64,000 nt of DNA from Pseudomonas sp. CC6-YY-74 (GCF_002025205.1 NZ_CP019947.1:1681501-1745500); one strand, 5' to 3'. Numbered from the stretch's first letter, positions 49,140 through 58,733 are shown. The notes: generated by a model from the letters alone, not told the origin. A program made the numbers and translations.

Positions 49140-51047
49140 TCAGCCTCGCAACTGTTTGAGCTTGCGGTACAGGGTGGCTCGGCTGATACCCAGCGAGTCG
49201 GCGGCAGCCGATACGTTGCCCTGATGGCGCTCCAATGAACTGCGGATCAACTCCAGCTCCGACTCACGAATGCTGCCGGGTTGCCGGCAACTGGCGGTCA
49301 GTTCTTCCTGCAGGCTGTCGGTGAGATGGTCGAGTCCAAGCACACTTTCGCCCGGCTCACGCATGGCCAGAGCCGAGCGCAGCACCATATCTAGCTGGCG
49401 AATATTACCCGGCCAGTCATAGCGGCCAAGCAGGTCGGTCAATTCTTGCGTCAGACTGACTTGAGCAGCGCCCAGCTTACCTAGCATCGCCGCGATCATG
49501 CCCGCCAGGTCATCGCGCTCGCGCAACGACGGCAGACGAAGACTGACCCCGTTGACGCGGTAGTAGAGGTCTTCGCGAAAGGCCGACTCCTGGACCAGAC
49601 GTTTGAGATCACGGTGGGTCGCGCAAATCACCGCTATGTCTATGTTCTGCTCCTCGCCGGCGCCCAAGGGAGCCACCTTGCGCTCCTGCAATACACGCAA
49701 CAGACGCGCCTGCAGGCTCAGCGGCATATCGCCGATTTCGTCGAGGAACAAAGTGCCGCCATGAGCCTGCATCAACCGGCCAATCATGCCGCCCTTCCGC
49801 GAGCCGGTGAAGGCACCTTCACGGTAGCCAAACAACTCGGACTCGATCAGGCCTTCGGGAATGGCCGCACAGTTGACCGCGACAAAGGGCTTGTCGGCCC
49901 GTGCGCTGGTTTGGTGCAGCGCCCGTGCGACCACTTCCTTGCCCGTACCAGTCTCCCCCAACAGCAATACCGGAAGATCTCCAGCCAATCCCTGGCGGGC
50001 CATCCGCAATGCCCGGGCAAAACGACTGTCACCGCCGGCCAATTCGTCCAGATCAACGGCCTTGGCTCGGCCAGGGCGCGCGCGTTGCATCGGGACTGTG
50101 GCCAAGTTGGCATGCCGCGGCAGCTGCAAGGCCTTGAAATAGAACACCCCTTTAGCAGTTTGCACGCTACTGACGTCGCCCCGCAGTAGCCGACCGATGA
50201 CGTGCGGCGAGTCGCTGCTGAGCAAGTCGCTGCTACGCCGGCCGACCAGGGCCGCGCGGCTCGATTGCAAAAGCGCACAAGCCTGTTCATTGGCCGCCAG
50301 CACTTCGCCATCGAGACTCAGTGCCAGTAACCCGTGCCACGCAGAGTCCAGAAATTGTGGGCGAGTGTGGACAGCCAACACCAGGTGCTCGGGGTAACTG
50401 CTGGCAAATAATCGATTTCCGATATTGCTGGCGACCAACATCAGGGTGGATAAGTTGTCCTGGGGATGACTCATATGACCATCGCGCGTCAGGTCGAGTA
50501 CGCCGACCACCGCTCCTTGCGCGTCCTTGATCGGCACCGAGGTACAGGAGAACCGGCTGAGACGGTCCAGGTAGTGCTCGCCACAGTTGATCAGGGTCGG
50601 ACGTCCTTCCGCTACTGCGGTGCCTAGCGCATTGGTACCGCGCAACGATTCGCTCCAGCAACTGCCGAGCTTGAGGTCACGTAGTCCGAATTCCCTCAGG
50701 TAGCGAGTCTGTCCTTCGAGGGCAAGAATGTTGGCCTGGGCATCGCCAAGGATCACCAGCCCCGCCTTGCCCTGATGGTTGACCAGGTATTCCAACTCAG
50801 GCGTGGCGGCATCGATCAACAAGCGATTGCTTTCCAGCAAGACATGCAGATCGCTATCCTGCTGCAGGCCCGAATCTTCGTTCTCCAGGCAGTTCAGGCC
50901 ATAGCCGAGGCTGCGCCGCCAGGAGGCATCGATCTCATCACGCAGCACGCCGTGCGGCAGATCGCCCTCGCTGATCAGCTTCAGACGTGCGAGCCGTGAC
51001 TCCTGCAAAGGATCAGTGGCCATAGTTGTTCGAATCTCTTGTGCCAT
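49140..51047 (-). CDS. Sigma54-dependent activator (AcoR/Fis type) of the amine cluster
   Basis: Enhancer-binding protein of 635 residues. An N-terminal sensor region with a GAF-like part (LGLRDLKLGSCWSESLRGTN) and a PAS-like part (LVLAVHTRPQFLDSAWHGLL) is followed by an AAA+ core. The core has Walker A LLLGETGTGKEVVARALHQT, the sigma54 loop GYREGAFTGSRKGGMIG and LFLDEIGDMPLSLQARLLRV. The C-terminal Fis helix-turn-helix is GNVSAAADSLGISRATLYRK. It should drive the sigma54 promoters in the divergent region 38705-39115. It differs from Paracoccus QhpR, which is AraC-type. It is divergent from liuR, with 234 bases between them. Confidence 0.9.
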   Translation of the reverse strand: MAQEIRTTMATDPLQESRLARLKLISEGDLPHGVLRDEIDASWRRSLGYGLNCLENEDSGLQQDSDLHVLLESNRLLIDAATPELEYLVNHQGKAGLVILGDAQANILALEGQTRYLREFGLRDLKLGSCWSESLRGTNALGTAVAEGRPTLINCGEHYLDRLSRFSCTSVPIKDAQGAVVGVLDLTRDGHMSHPQDNLSTLMLVASNIGNRLFASSYPEHLVLAVHTRPQFLDSAWHGLLALSLDGEVLAANEQACALLQSSRAALVGRRSSDLLSSDSPHVIGRLLRGDVSSVQTAKGVFYFKALQLPRHANLATVPMQRARPGRAKAVDLDELAGGDSRFARALRMARQGLAGDLPVLLLGETGTGKEVVARALHQTSARADKPFVAVNCAAIPEGLIESELFGYREGAFTGSRKGGMIGRLMQAHGGTLFLDEIGDMPLSLQARLLRVLQERKVAPLGAGEEQNIDIAVICATHRDLKRLVQESAFREDLYYRVNGVSLRLPSLRERDDLAGMIAAMLGKLGAAQVSLTQELTDLLGRYDWPGNIRQLDMVLRSALAMREPGESVLGLDHLTDSLQEELTASCRQPGSIRESELELIRSSLERHQGNVSAAADSLGISRATLYRKLKQLRG

Positions 51048-51242
51048 CTCTCGCTCCAGCGACTTCGTCCACTAGGCCAACCTTATGATTCCAGGCTGGT
51101 CGCCCGGTAGTGGAGTTACCTGCTTTGAATGTCTACACCTGCAGTCTAAGCTGGTAAAGCTTTCTCTACGGCTCTGGCCTTGCCTGTTGCGGCCGGGCGT
51201 CACACCAGTCCGATACACAGTTGACAGCAAGGCTGACACTGA

Positions 51243-51257
51243 TTTACGTTAACGTAA
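51243..51257 (+). promoter_or_regulatory. LiuR-type operator, box E (liu operon)
   Basis: TTTACGTTAACGTAA followed by AGGTAAATC is a perfect palindrome, and the best of the five boxes. It ends 24 bases before the liuR ATG. A TTGACA hexamer at 51221-51226 may be part of the promoter. The remaining part of 51048-51242 shows no gene. Confidence 0.88.
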
Positions 51258-51281
51258 AGGTAAATCACTGAGACCTTCTCC

Positions 51282-51680
51282 ATGCCTGCTCCCTACAGCA
51301 TTTCCGACCTGGCCCGCGAGCTGGACATCACCACCCGCGCCATCCGCTTCTACGAAGAGCAAGGCATGCTCAGCCCCGAGCGGCGCGGCCAGGAACGTAT
51401 CTACAGCGGCAAGGACAAGGTCACCCTGAAGCTGATTCTGCGCGGCAAGCGCATCGGTTTCTCGCTGGCCGAGTGCAAGGAGCTGATCGAGCTGTACGAC
51501 CCGGTGCATGGCAACCGCAAGCAACTGCAGACCTTCATGCAGAAAATCGCCGAGCGCCGCACTCAGCTGCAGCAGCAACTACTGGACATTCAACAGATGC
51601 AGCTGGAATTGGATACCGCCGAAGAACGTTGCCTCAATGCATTAGCAAAAACAGATAAGAAACAAGGCATTACAGCCTAA
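51282..51680 (+). CDS. liuR: MerR-family regulator LiuR of leucine/isovalerate catabolism
   Basis: MerR-family protein of 132 residues with [20 protein letters not shown] as the helix-turn-helix head, [20 protein letters not shown] as the wing, [19 protein letters not shown], and a coiled-coil dimerisation tail. It lacks metal-ligand cysteines. LiuR controls the branched-chain acyl-CoA genes in many proteobacteria and is encoded first in the liu operon, as here, 29 bases before liuA. The palindrome just upstream implies autoregulation. A paralogue with an almost identical recognition region is at 24011-24400. Confidence 0.93.
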   Translation: MPAPYSISDLARELDITTRAIRFYEEQGMLSPERRGQERIYSGKDKVTLKLILRGKRIGFSLAECKELIELYDPVHGNRKQLQTFMQKIAERRTQLQQQLLDIQQMQLELDTAEERCLNALAKTDKKQGITA

Positions 51681-51709
51681 ACCTAAGAACGATTAAGACA
51701 GGTGGAACC

Positions 51710-52873
51710 ATGAGCTATCCGTCCCTCAACTTTGCCCTCGGCGAAACCATCGACATGCTCCGTGATCAGGTCCAGGCCTTTGTCGCCGCGGAACTGGCAC
51801 CGCGCGCCGCCGCCATCGACAGCGACAACCTGTTCCCCGCCGACATGTGGAAGAAGTTCGGTGACATGGGCCTGCTCGGCGTCACCGTGTCCGAGGAATA
51901 CGGCGGCGCCGGCCTCGGCTACCTGGCCCACGTGGTCGCCATCGAGGAAATCAGCCGCGCCTCGGCCTCGGTCGGCCTGTCCTACGGCGCCCACTCCAAC
52001 CTGTGCGTCAACCAGATCAACCGCAACGGCAGCGCTGAGCAGAAGGCCAAGTACCTGCCCAAGCTGGTCAGCGGCGAGCACGTCGGCGCCCTCGCCATGA
52101 GCGAGCCGAACGCCGGCTCCGACGTGGTGTCGATGAAGCTGCGCGCCGAGCGTCGCGGTGACCACTTCGTGCTCAACGGCAGCAAGACCTGGATCACCAA
52201 CGGCCCAGACGCCAACACCTATGTGATCTACGCCAAGACCGACCTGGAGAAAGGCGCCCACGGCATCACCGCCTTTATCGTCGAGCGCGACTGGAAGGGA
52301 TTTTCCCGCGGCAGCAAGTTCGACAAACTGGGCATGCGCGGCTCCAACACCTGCGAGCTGTTCTTCGATGACGTCGAGGTGCCGGAAGAGAACATCCTCG
52401 GCAAGGAAAACGGCGGCGTGAAGGTGCTGATGAGCGGTCTGGACTATGAGCGCGTGGTCCTGGCCGGCGGGCCGATCGGCATCATGCAGGCCTGCATGGA
52501 CGTGGTGGTGCCCTATATCCACGACCGCAAGCAGTTCGGCCAGAGCATTGGCGAGTTCCAGATGATCCAGGGCAAGGTGGCCGACATGTACACCCAGCTC
52601 AACGCCAGCCGCGCCTACCTGTACGCCGTGGCCCAGGCCTGCGACCGCGGCGAGACCAACCGCAAGGACGCTGCCGGGGTGATCCTCTACAGCGCCGAAC
52701 GTGCGACGCAGATGGCCCTGGAGGCGATCCAGATCCTCGGCGGCAACGGCTACATCAACGAATTCCCCACCGGCCGCCTGCTGCGCGACGCCAAGCTCTA
52801 CGAGATTGGCGCCGGCACCAGCGAGATCAGGCGCATGCTGATCGGCCGCGAGTTGTTCAACGAAACCAAATAA
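51710..52873 (+). CDS. liuA: Isovaleryl-CoA dehydrogenase
   Basis: FAD acyl-CoA dehydrogenase of 387 residues that oxidises isovaleryl-CoA to 3-methylcrotonyl-CoA. It carries [20 protein letters not shown] and [20 protein letters not shown], and [20 protein letters not shown] places the catalytic glutamate of the isovaleryl type in the middle of the chain (the E of LDYERVVL). The C-terminus has [20 protein letters not shown] and [17 protein letters not shown]. The shift of the base from the usual IYEGTS position (here IGAGTS) is diagnostic of isovaleryl-CoA dehydrogenase. First enzyme gene of the liu operon. Confidence 0.96.
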   Translation: MSYPSLNFALGETIDMLRDQVQAFVAAELAPRAAAIDSDNLFPADMWKKFGDMGLLGVTVSEEYGGAGLGYLAHVVAIEEISRASASVGLSYGAHSNLCVNQINRNGSAEQKAKYLPKLVSGEHVGALAMSEPNAGSDVVSMKLRAERRGDHFVLNGSKTWITNGPDANTYVIYAKTDLEKGAHGITAFIVERDWKGFSRGSKFDKLGMRGSNTCELFFDDVEVPEENILGKENGGVKVLMSGLDYERVVLAGGPIGIMQACMDVVVPYIHDRKQFGQSIGEFQMIQGKVADMYTQLNASRAYLYAVAQACDRGETNRKDAAGVILYSAERATQMALEAIQILGGNGYINEFPTGRLLRDAKLYEIGAGTSEIRRMLIGRELFNETK

Positions 52874-52880
52874 GCCAGAG

Positions 52881-52956
52881 CCGTAGGATGGGTTGAGCAA
52901 CGCGATACCCATGCCGGTGTTTGCGATGGGTATCGCAAGCTCAACCCATCCTACGG
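52881..52956. repeat. Long palindromic repeat between liuA and liuB
   Basis: CCGTAGGATGGGTTGAGC (52881-52898) and GCTCAACCCATCCTACGG (52939-52956) are perfect 18-base inverted repeats. A second inner pair, GCGATACCCAT/ATGGGTATCGC, makes a hairpin of about 29 pairs. Single or half copies occur at 57541-57575 and 59965-60010. Being inside the operon, it may alter liuA to liuB stoichiometry. Confidence 0.8.
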
Positions 52957-52976
52957 TTTTTCACGGAGCCAACTCG

Positions 52977-54584
52977 ATGGCCATCCTGCATACCCAGATC
53001 AACAACCGTTCCCCGGAGTTCGCCGCCAACAGCGCGGCGATGCTCACCCAGGTCAATGACCTGCGCGCCCTCCTCGCCCGCGTCCACGAAGGCGGCGGTG
53101 AGAAGGCCCAGCACCGGCATATCTCACGCGGCAAGTTGCTGCCACGCGAACGGATCAACCGCCTGCTCGACCTCGGTTCGCCCTTCCTCGAGATCGGCCA
53201 ACTGGCGGCCCACGAGGTGTATGGCGAAGACGTGCCGGCCGCTGGGGTAGTCGCCGGCATCGGTCGGGTCGAAGGCGTCGAGTGCATGATCGTGGCCAAC
53301 GACGCCACGGTGAAAGGCGGCAGCTACTACCCGCTGACGGTGAAAAAACACCTGCGCGCCCAGACCATCGCCCAGCAGAATCGCCTGCCGTGCATCTACC
53401 TGGTGGACTCCGGCGGCGCCAACCTGCCGCGCCAGGACGAGGTGTTCCCGGACCGCGAGCACTTCGGCCGGATCTTCTTCAACCAGGCCAACATGAGCGC
53501 CATGGGCATCCCGCAGATCGCCGTGGTCATGGGCTCCTGCACCGCCGGTGGCGCCTATGTGCCGGCCATGGCCGACGAGGCGATCATGGTGCGCAATCAG
53601 GCGACCATCTTCCTCGCCGGCCCGCCGCTGGTGAAGGCCGCCACCGGCGAGGTGGTCAGTGCCGAGGACCTGGGCGGCGCCGATGTGCACTGCAAGATTT
53701 CGGGGGTCGCCGACCACTACGCCGAGAACGACGAGCACGCCCTGGCCCTGGCCCGGCGAAGTATCGCCAACCTCAACTGGCGCAAGCTCGGGGTGCTGAA
53801 TAATCGCGAGCCGATCGCCCCCTTGTATGACAGCGAGGAGCTGTACGGGGTGATCCCGGCCGACGCCAAGCAGCCCTTCGATGTACGCGAGGTGATCGCG
53901 CGCACCGTCGACGGCTCAGTATTCGATGAGTTCAAGGCGCTGTTCGGCGCCACCCTGGTCTGCGGCTTCGCGCACATTCAGGGCTATCCGGTAGCGATCC
54001 TCGCCAATAACGGGATCTTATTCGCGGAATCCGCGCAGAAAGGCGCGCATTTCATCGAGCTGGCCTGCCAGCGCGGCATTCCGCTGCTGTTTTTGCAGAA
54101 CATCACCGGCTTCATGGTCGGGCAGAAGTACGAAGCCGGCGGCATCGCCAAGCACGGCGCCAAACTGGTCAACGCGGTGGCCTGCGCCAAGGTGCCGAAG
54201 TTCACCGTGATCATCGGTGGTAGCTTCGGTGCCGGTAACTACGGCATGTGCGGCCGCGCCTACGACCCACGCTTCCTGTGGATGTGGCCGAACGCGCGGA
54301 TCGGCGTGATGGGCGCCGAACAGGCCGCCGGCGTCCTGGTGCAGGTCAAGCACGAGCAGGCGGCCCGCGCCGGCCACGACTTCTCCGCCGAGGATGAGGC
54401 CAAGCTCAAGCAGCCGATCCTCGAGCAGTACGAGCGCCAGGGCCATCCCTACTATTCCAGCGCACGGCTGTGGGACGACGGCGTGATCGACCCGGCGCAG
54501 ACCCGCGAGGTGCTCGGCCTGGCGTTGTCCGCCAGCCTCAATGCGCCGATCGAGCCGACCACCTTTGGTGTGTTCCGCATGTGA
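52977..54584 (+). CDS. liuB: Methylcrotonyl-CoA carboxylase beta subunit
   Basis: Carboxyltransferase subunit of 535 residues that transfers CO2 from biotin to 3-methylcrotonyl-CoA. The two crotonase-like halves are recognisable from [40 protein letters not shown] and [20 protein letters not shown], then [20 protein letters not shown] and [20 protein letters not shown] and [19 protein letters not shown]. The ATG at 52977 has CGGAG upstream; the open frame extending to 52893 runs through the palindromic repeat. It pairs with LiuD. Confidence 0.96.
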   Translation: MAILHTQINNRSPEFAANSAAMLTQVNDLRALLARVHEGGGEKAQHRHISRGKLLPRERINRLLDLGSPFLEIGQLAAHEVYGEDVPAAGVVAGIGRVEGVECMIVANDATVKGGSYYPLTVKKHLRAQTIAQQNRLPCIYLVDSGGANLPRQDEVFPDREHFGRIFFNQANMSAMGIPQIAVVMGSCTAGGAYVPAMADEAIMVRNQATIFLAGPPLVKAATGEVVSAEDLGGADVHCKISGVADHYAENDEHALALARRSIANLNWRKLGVLNNREPIAPLYDSEELYGVIPADAKQPFDVREVIARTVDGSVFDEFKALFGATLVCGFAHIQGYPVAILANNGILFAESAQKGAHFIELACQRGIPLLFLQNITGFMVGQKYEAGGIAKHGAKLVNAVACAKVPKFTVIIGGSFGAGNYGMCGRAYDPRFLWMWPNARIGVMGAEQAAGVLVQVKHEQAARAGHDFSAEDEAKLKQPILEQYERQGHPYYSSARLWDDGVIDPAQTREVLGLALSASLNAPIEPTTFGVFRM

Positions 54585-54590
54585 TCACCC

Positions 54591-54667
54591 TTGTGGGAGG
54601 GGCTTTAGCCGCGATGCTTTTCGCCTTGTCGCGGCTAAAGCGGACCGCCGCCCGGCCCCTCCCACAG
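54591..54667. repeat. REP element between liuB and liuC
   Basis: TTGTGGGAGGGGCTTTAGCC on the left and GGCCCCTCCCACAG on the right enclose a second pair, TTTAGCCGCGA/TCGCGGCTAAA. This is a classic Pseudomonas REP pair able to fold into a double hairpin. It is related to the element at 8880-8931. Confidence 0.82.
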
Positions 54668-54690
54668 AACTAACTCTTCGAGCCAACACC

Positions 54691-55488
54691 ATGACCAACT
54701 TCACCACCGTACAACTGGAACAAGACCCGCGCGGTTTCGCCACCCTCTGGCTCAATCGCGCCGACAAGAACAACGCCTTCAACGCCGAGATGATCCGTGA
54801 ACTGATCCTCGCCCTGGATGACGTGCAGGCCGACAAGAGCCTGCGCTTTCTCCTGCTGCGCGGGCGTGGCAAGCACTTCTCTGCCGGTGCCGACCTGGCC
54901 TGGATGCAACATGCCGCGACCCTCGACTACAAGGCCAACCTGGCCGATTCGCGCGAACTGGCCGAGCTGATGCACAACCTCTACCAGGTGAAGATTCCGA
55001 CCCTGGCCGTGGTCCAGGGTGCGGCCTTCGGCGGCGCACTGGGGCTGATCGCCTGCTGCGACATGGCCATCGGTGCCGACGACGCGCAACTGTGCCTGTC
55101 GGAGGTGCGCATCGGCCTGGCCCCGGCGGTGATCAGCCCCTTCGTCGTGCAGGCCATCGGCGAACGCGCGGCGCGTCGTTATGCCCTGACCGCCGAACGC
55201 TTCAGCGGCGAGCGGGCCCGTGAACTGGGCCTGTTGGCCGAGAGTTACCCGGCCGAGGCGCTGGACGACGCGGTCAACGACTGGGTCGCCAACCTGCTGC
55301 TCAACAGCCCGCAGGCGATGCAGGCGAGCAAGGACCTGCTCAAGGAAGTCGCCAGCGGCGTGCTTACCCCGGCCCTGCGCCGTTATACCGAAAACGCCAT
55401 TGCCCGCATCCGCGTCAGCGCCGAAGGCCAGGAAGGCCTGCGCGCGTTCCTCGATAAACGCAAGCCGAGCTGGCAGGAGCAACAATGA
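54691..55488 (+). CDS. liuC: Methylglutaconyl-CoA hydratase
   Basis: Crotonase-family hydratase of 265 residues that turns 3-methylglutaconyl-CoA into HMG-CoA. The oxyanion motifs are RGRGKHFSAGADLAWMQHAA and VVQGAAFGGALGLIACCDMA, with the SEVRIGLAPAVISPFVVQAI segment typical of this hydratase group. The start at 54691 (MTNFTTVQLEQDPRG) follows the REP element. The stop overlaps the ATG of a 30-codon ORF (55485-55577) that resembles the liuC C-terminus. Confidence 0.94.
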   Translation: MTNFTTVQLEQDPRGFATLWLNRADKNNAFNAEMIRELILALDDVQADKSLRFLLLRGRGKHFSAGADLAWMQHAATLDYKANLADSRELAELMHNLYQVKIPTLAVVQGAAFGGALGLIACCDMAIGADDAQLCLSEVRIGLAPAVISPFVVQAIGERAARRYALTAERFSGERARELGLLAESYPAEALDDAVNDWVANLLLNSPQAMQASKDLLKEVASGVLTPALRRYTENAIARIRVSAEGQEGLRAFLDKRKPSWQEQQ

Positions 55489-55577
55489 CTATTCCTTGCG
55501 ATCTAGTGCTCCATAGCGTTCAGTGCGGCAGCTGGCTCGATAAACGTCAATCCCTCCGGCAGGAGCAACACGCATGA
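55485..55577 (+). CDS. 30-codon coupled ORF between liuC and liuD, relic of a liuC 3' duplication
   Basis: ATG at 55485 overlaps the liuC stop (ATGA) and its own TGA overlaps the liuD start (ATGA), so ribosomes could pass through without leaving. GGCAGGAGCAACA stands directly before it and again before liuD. The predicted peptide ends WLDKRQSLRQEQHA, which matches the liuC end FLDKRKPSWQEQQ. The DNA around 55450-55486 and 55533-55569 is a diverged direct repeat. It is probably a partial tandem duplication that kept the frame; expression as a peptide is unproven. Confidence 0.5.
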   Translation: MTIPCDLVLHSVQCGSWLDKRQSLRQEQHA

Positions 55578-57508
55578 GCAAGCACATCGACACCCTGCTG
55601 ATCGCCAACCGCGGCGAAATCGCCTGCCGCGTGATGCGCACGGCCAAGGCCATGGGCATCACGACCGTGGCGGTACACAGCGCCGTCGACCGTAACGCCC
55701 GCCACGTGCGCGAGGCGGACATCGCCGTCGACCTGGGCGGCGCCAAGCCGGCCGACAGCTACCTGCGCATCGACGCGCTGATTGCCGCGGCCCAGGCCAG
55801 CGGCGCCCAGGCCATCCACCCCGGCTATGGCTTTCTCTCGGAGAACGCCGGTTTCGCCCGCGCTATCGAAGCGGCCGGCTTGCTCTTCCTCGGCCCGCCC
55901 GCCAGCGCCATCGACGCCATGGGCAGCAAGTCCGCGGCCAAGGCGCTGATGGACGCCGCCGGCGTACCGCTGGTGCCTGGCTATCACGGCGAGGCCCAGG
56001 ATCTGGAGACCTTCCGCGCCGCGTCCGAAGTCATCGGCTACCCGGTATTGCTCAAGGCCACCGCCGGTGGCGGCGGCAAGGGCATGAAGGTGGTCGAGCG
56101 CGAGAGCGAGTTGGCCGAAGCCCTGGCCAGCGCCCAGCGCGAGGCGCAGTCGTCGTTCGGCGACTCTCGCATGCTGGTGGAAAAATACGTACTCAAACCG
56201 CGCCACGTGGAGATCCAGGTATTTGCCGACCAACACGGCCACTGCCTGTACCTGAATGAGCGCGATTGCTCGATCCAGCGTCGCCACCAGAAGGTGGTCG
56301 AGGAAGCGCCGGCGCCGGGCCTCAGCCCGGAACTGCGCCGCGCCATGGGCGAGGCCGCAGTCAAGGCAGCCCAGGCCATCGGCTATGTCGGCGCCGGCAC
56401 CGTGGAGTTTCTGCTGGACGAGCGCGGCGACTTCTTCTTCATGGAGATGAACACCCGCCTGCAGGTCGAGCACCCGGTCACCGAGGCCATCACCGGCCTC
56501 GATCTGGTCGCCTGGCAGATCCGCGTGGCCCGTGGCGAGCCGCTGCCGCTGACTCAGCAGCAAGTGCCCTTGATCGGTCATGCCATCGAGGTACGCCTGT
56601 ACGCCGAAGACCCTGATCACGACTTCCTGCCCTCCACCGGCACCCTCGCCCTGTACCGCGAGGCCAGTGCCGGACCGGGCCGGCGGGTCGATATGGGCGT
56701 GGCCGAAGGTGACGAGGTGTCGCCCTTCTACGACCCGATGCTCGGCAAGCTGATCGCCTGGGGCGACAACCGCGAAGAAGCGCGCCTGCGTCTGCTGGCC
56801 ATGCTCAATGAAACCTGCATCGGCGGGGTCAAGACCAACCTGGCGTTCCTGCGTCGCGTGCTGGCCCACCCGGCCTTCGCCGACGCCGAGCTGGATACCG
56901 GTTTTATCCCGCGCCACGAAGCGCAACTTCTGCCGCCGCCAGGCGAGTTGCCCGCCGAATTCTGGCAACTGGCCGGCGAAGCCTTCGTACAGAGCGAGCC
57001 GCTACGGCGCAAGCACGAGGACTTCCATTCGCCGTGGGCAACCAGCAGCGGCTGGCGTGCCGGGCTGCCCAGCGAGTGCTCGATCAGCCTCAACTGCAAT
57101 GGCAGTGAACAGACCGTCAAGCTCAGTGGCGACGTCCGCCTGCAAGGCGAATCACCGGCGCTTACAGCCGTGCAGCGGCGCCACACGGCGATTCGCCAAG
57201 GCGACACCCTGTATTTCGAGTGGGATGGTGAGCTGCACCCGGTCAATCGCGTCGACCCGATTGCCGCCGTCGAGGCCAGCCACAGCCACCACGGTAGCCT
57301 GACGGCGCCAATGAACGGCAGCATCGTCCGCGTACTGGTCGAAGCAGGCCAGCAGGTCGAGGCCGGCACCGCCCTGGTGGTGCTGGAAGCGATGAAGATG
57401 GAGCACAGCATCCGCGCCCCGCATGCCGGCACCGTCAAGGCGTTGTATTGCAGCGAAGGCGAGATGGTCAGCGAAGGCAGCGTGCTGGTTGAGCTGGACG
57501 AAGCCTGA
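55574..57508 (+). CDS. liuD: Methylcrotonyl-CoA carboxylase alpha subunit (biotin-containing)
   Basis: Biotin carboxylase plus biotin carrier, 644 residues. The N-terminal carboxylase domain shows LLIANRGEIACRVMRTAKAM, the ATP-grasp glycine loop KATAGGGGKGMKVVERESEL, ERDCSIQRRHQKVVEEAPAP and FFMEMNTRLQVEHPVTEAIT. The C-terminal carrier has the biotin motif VLEAMKMEHSIRAP with the acceptor at Lys608. It forms methylcrotonyl-CoA carboxylase with LiuB. It overlaps the small ORF upstream by four bases. Confidence 0.96.
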   Translation: MSKHIDTLLIANRGEIACRVMRTAKAMGITTVAVHSAVDRNARHVREADIAVDLGGAKPADSYLRIDALIAAAQASGAQAIHPGYGFLSENAGFARAIEAAGLLFLGPPASAIDAMGSKSAAKALMDAAGVPLVPGYHGEAQDLETFRAASEVIGYPVLLKATAGGGGKGMKVVERESELAEALASAQREAQSSFGDSRMLVEKYVLKPRHVEIQVFADQHGHCLYLNERDCSIQRRHQKVVEEAPAPGLSPELRRAMGEAAVKAAQAIGYVGAGTVEFLLDERGDFFFMEMNTRLQVEHPVTEAITGLDLVAWQIRVARGEPLPLTQQQVPLIGHAIEVRLYAEDPDHDFLPSTGTLALYREASAGPGRRVDMGVAEGDEVSPFYDPMLGKLIAWGDNREEARLRLLAMLNETCIGGVKTNLAFLRRVLAHPAFADAELDTGFIPRHEAQLLPPPGELPAEFWQLAGEAFVQSEPLRRKHEDFHSPWATSSGWRAGLPSECSISLNCNGSEQTVKLSGDVRLQGESPALTAVQRRHTAIRQGDTLYFEWDGELHPVNRVDPIAAVEASHSHHGSLTAPMNGSIVRVLVEAGQQVEAGTALVVLEAMKMEHSIRAPHAGTVKALYCSEGEMVSEGSVLVELDEA

Positions 57509-57540
57509 TGGCTCGCTGCTGTCGAATGCTGAATTGACTG

Positions 57541-57575
57541 CGTAGGATGGGTTGAGCGAAGCGATACCCATCCTA
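57541..57575. repeat. Single copy of the GTAGGATGGGT repeat between liuD and liuE
   Basis: CGTAGGATGGGTTGAGCG followed by AAGCGATACCCATCCTA is one arm of the palindrome at 52881-52956 and can itself fold (GGATGGGT/ACCCATCC). It lies in the 136-base gap before liuE. Confidence 0.75.
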
Positions 57576-57644
57576 GCGTCCAAGGTCCTTCGTAAGGTGC
57601 TGCCTGGATACGAAGCCCAAGATCCCGATTCAAGAGATGACGCA

Positions 57645-58553
57645 ATGACAATTCCCAGCAAGGTGCGCTTGGTCGAAGTCGGCCCGCGCGACGGCCTGCA
57701 GAATGAAAAACAGCCGATCAGCGTGGCCGACAAGGTGCGCCTGGTCGACGACCTGTCCGCCGCCGGCTTGAGCTATATCGAAGTCGGTAGCTTCGTCTCG
57801 CCCAAGTGGGTGCCGCAGATGGCCGGCAGCACCGAGGTGTTCGTCCAGATCCAGCAGTTGCCCGGCGTGACCTACGCCGCCCTGACCCCCAACCTCAAGG
57901 GCTTCGAAGCGGCACTGGCGGCCGGAGTCAAGGAAGTGGCCGTCTTCGCCGCCGCCTCCGAGTCCTTCTCGCAGAAGAACATCAACTGTTCCATCAGCGA
58001 GAGCTTGCAGCGTTTTCTGCCATTGATGGACGCCGCCAAGCAGCAGGGCATTCGCGTGCGTGGCTACGTATCCTGCGTACTCGGCTGCCCTTACGAGGGC
58101 ACCATCGCCCCTGCCCAGGTGGCAGAGGTGGCCCGCGAGCTTTACAGCATGGGCTGCTACGAGATCTCCCTCGGCGACACCATAGGTGCTGGCACCGCCG
58201 GAGAAACCCGGCGTTTGATTGAAGTAGTCGGCGGCAAGGTCCCGCGCAACAAGCTGGCCGGGCATTTTCACGACACCTACGGTCAGGCCCTGGCCAATAT
58301 CTACGCCAGCCTGCTGGAAGGTATCGAGGTGTTCGACAGCTCGGTCGCCGGCCTCGGCGGCTGCCCCTATGCCAAGGGCGCCACCGGCAATGTCGCGACC
58401 GAGGATGTGCTGTATCTGCTCAATGGCCTGGGCATCAGCAGCGGTATCGATATGGATCTGCTGATCGCCGCCGGTCAGCGCATCTGCGCGGTGCTCGACA
58501 AGCCCAACGGCTCGCGGGTGGCCCGCGCCCGCTTGGCCCAGGCACAGGCCTGA
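57645..58553 (+). CDS. liuE: Hydroxymethylglutaryl-CoA lyase
   Basis: HMG-CoA lyase of 302 residues, splitting HMG-CoA into acetyl-CoA and acetoacetate. It shows the DRE-TIM opening KVRLVEVGPRDGLQNEKQPI, EVGSFVSPKWVPQMAGSTEV, the metal-site histidines in LAGHFHDTYGQALANIYASL and the signature SVAGLGGCPYAKGATGNVAT with the catalytic cysteine. The ATG at 57645 begins the conserved domain. An in-frame TTG at 57552, inside the repeat, is rejected. Last gene of the liu operon. Confidence 0.95.
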   Translation: MTIPSKVRLVEVGPRDGLQNEKQPISVADKVRLVDDLSAAGLSYIEVGSFVSPKWVPQMAGSTEVFVQIQQLPGVTYAALTPNLKGFEAALAAGVKEVAVFAAASESFSQKNINCSISESLQRFLPLMDAAKQQGIRVRGYVSCVLGCPYEGTIAPAQVAEVARELYSMGCYEISLGDTIGAGTAGETRRLIEVVGGKVPRNKLAGHFHDTYGQALANIYASLLEGIEVFDSSVAGLGGCPYAKGATGNVATEDVLYLLNGLGISSGIDMDLLIAAGQRICAVLDKPNGSRVARARLAQAQA

Positions 58554-58574
58554 ACACATCCACGCCTTTCCCTG

Positions 58575-58605
58575 GCCGTGGTCACCCTGTGCCGCGGCTT
58601 TTTTT
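58575..58605 (+). terminator. Rho-independent terminator of the liu operon
   Basis: GCCGTGG (58575-58581) pairs with CCGCGGC (58592-58598), including one G-T pair, and is followed by seven T's, just after the liuE stop. Confidence 0.85.
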
Positions 58606-58637
58606 GTTCACCAACCAGCCTCTCTCGCAGATAAGCG

Positions 58638-58678
58638 AAAAAACGCCGGCGCCCTCTATCGAGGTGCGACCGGCGTTT
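58638..58678 (-). terminator. Rho-independent terminator of atoB
   Basis: On the minus strand AAACGCCGG (58678-58670) pairs with CCGGCGTTT (58649-58641), followed by a T-run (A's at 58638-58643 on the plus strand). It is located 56 bases after the thiolase stop. Confidence 0.85.
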
Positions 58679-58733
58679 GGCTGTTAGGACTTCTTGTCCG
58701 GTGCTCGTAGCCTTGTAGGGCGGGGAGCGTTAT

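Noticed and set aside
57552..57644. In-frame extension of liuE from a TTG
   Set aside because: It begins inside a repeat element, and the HMG-CoA lyase family starts at the MTIPSKVRLVE position.
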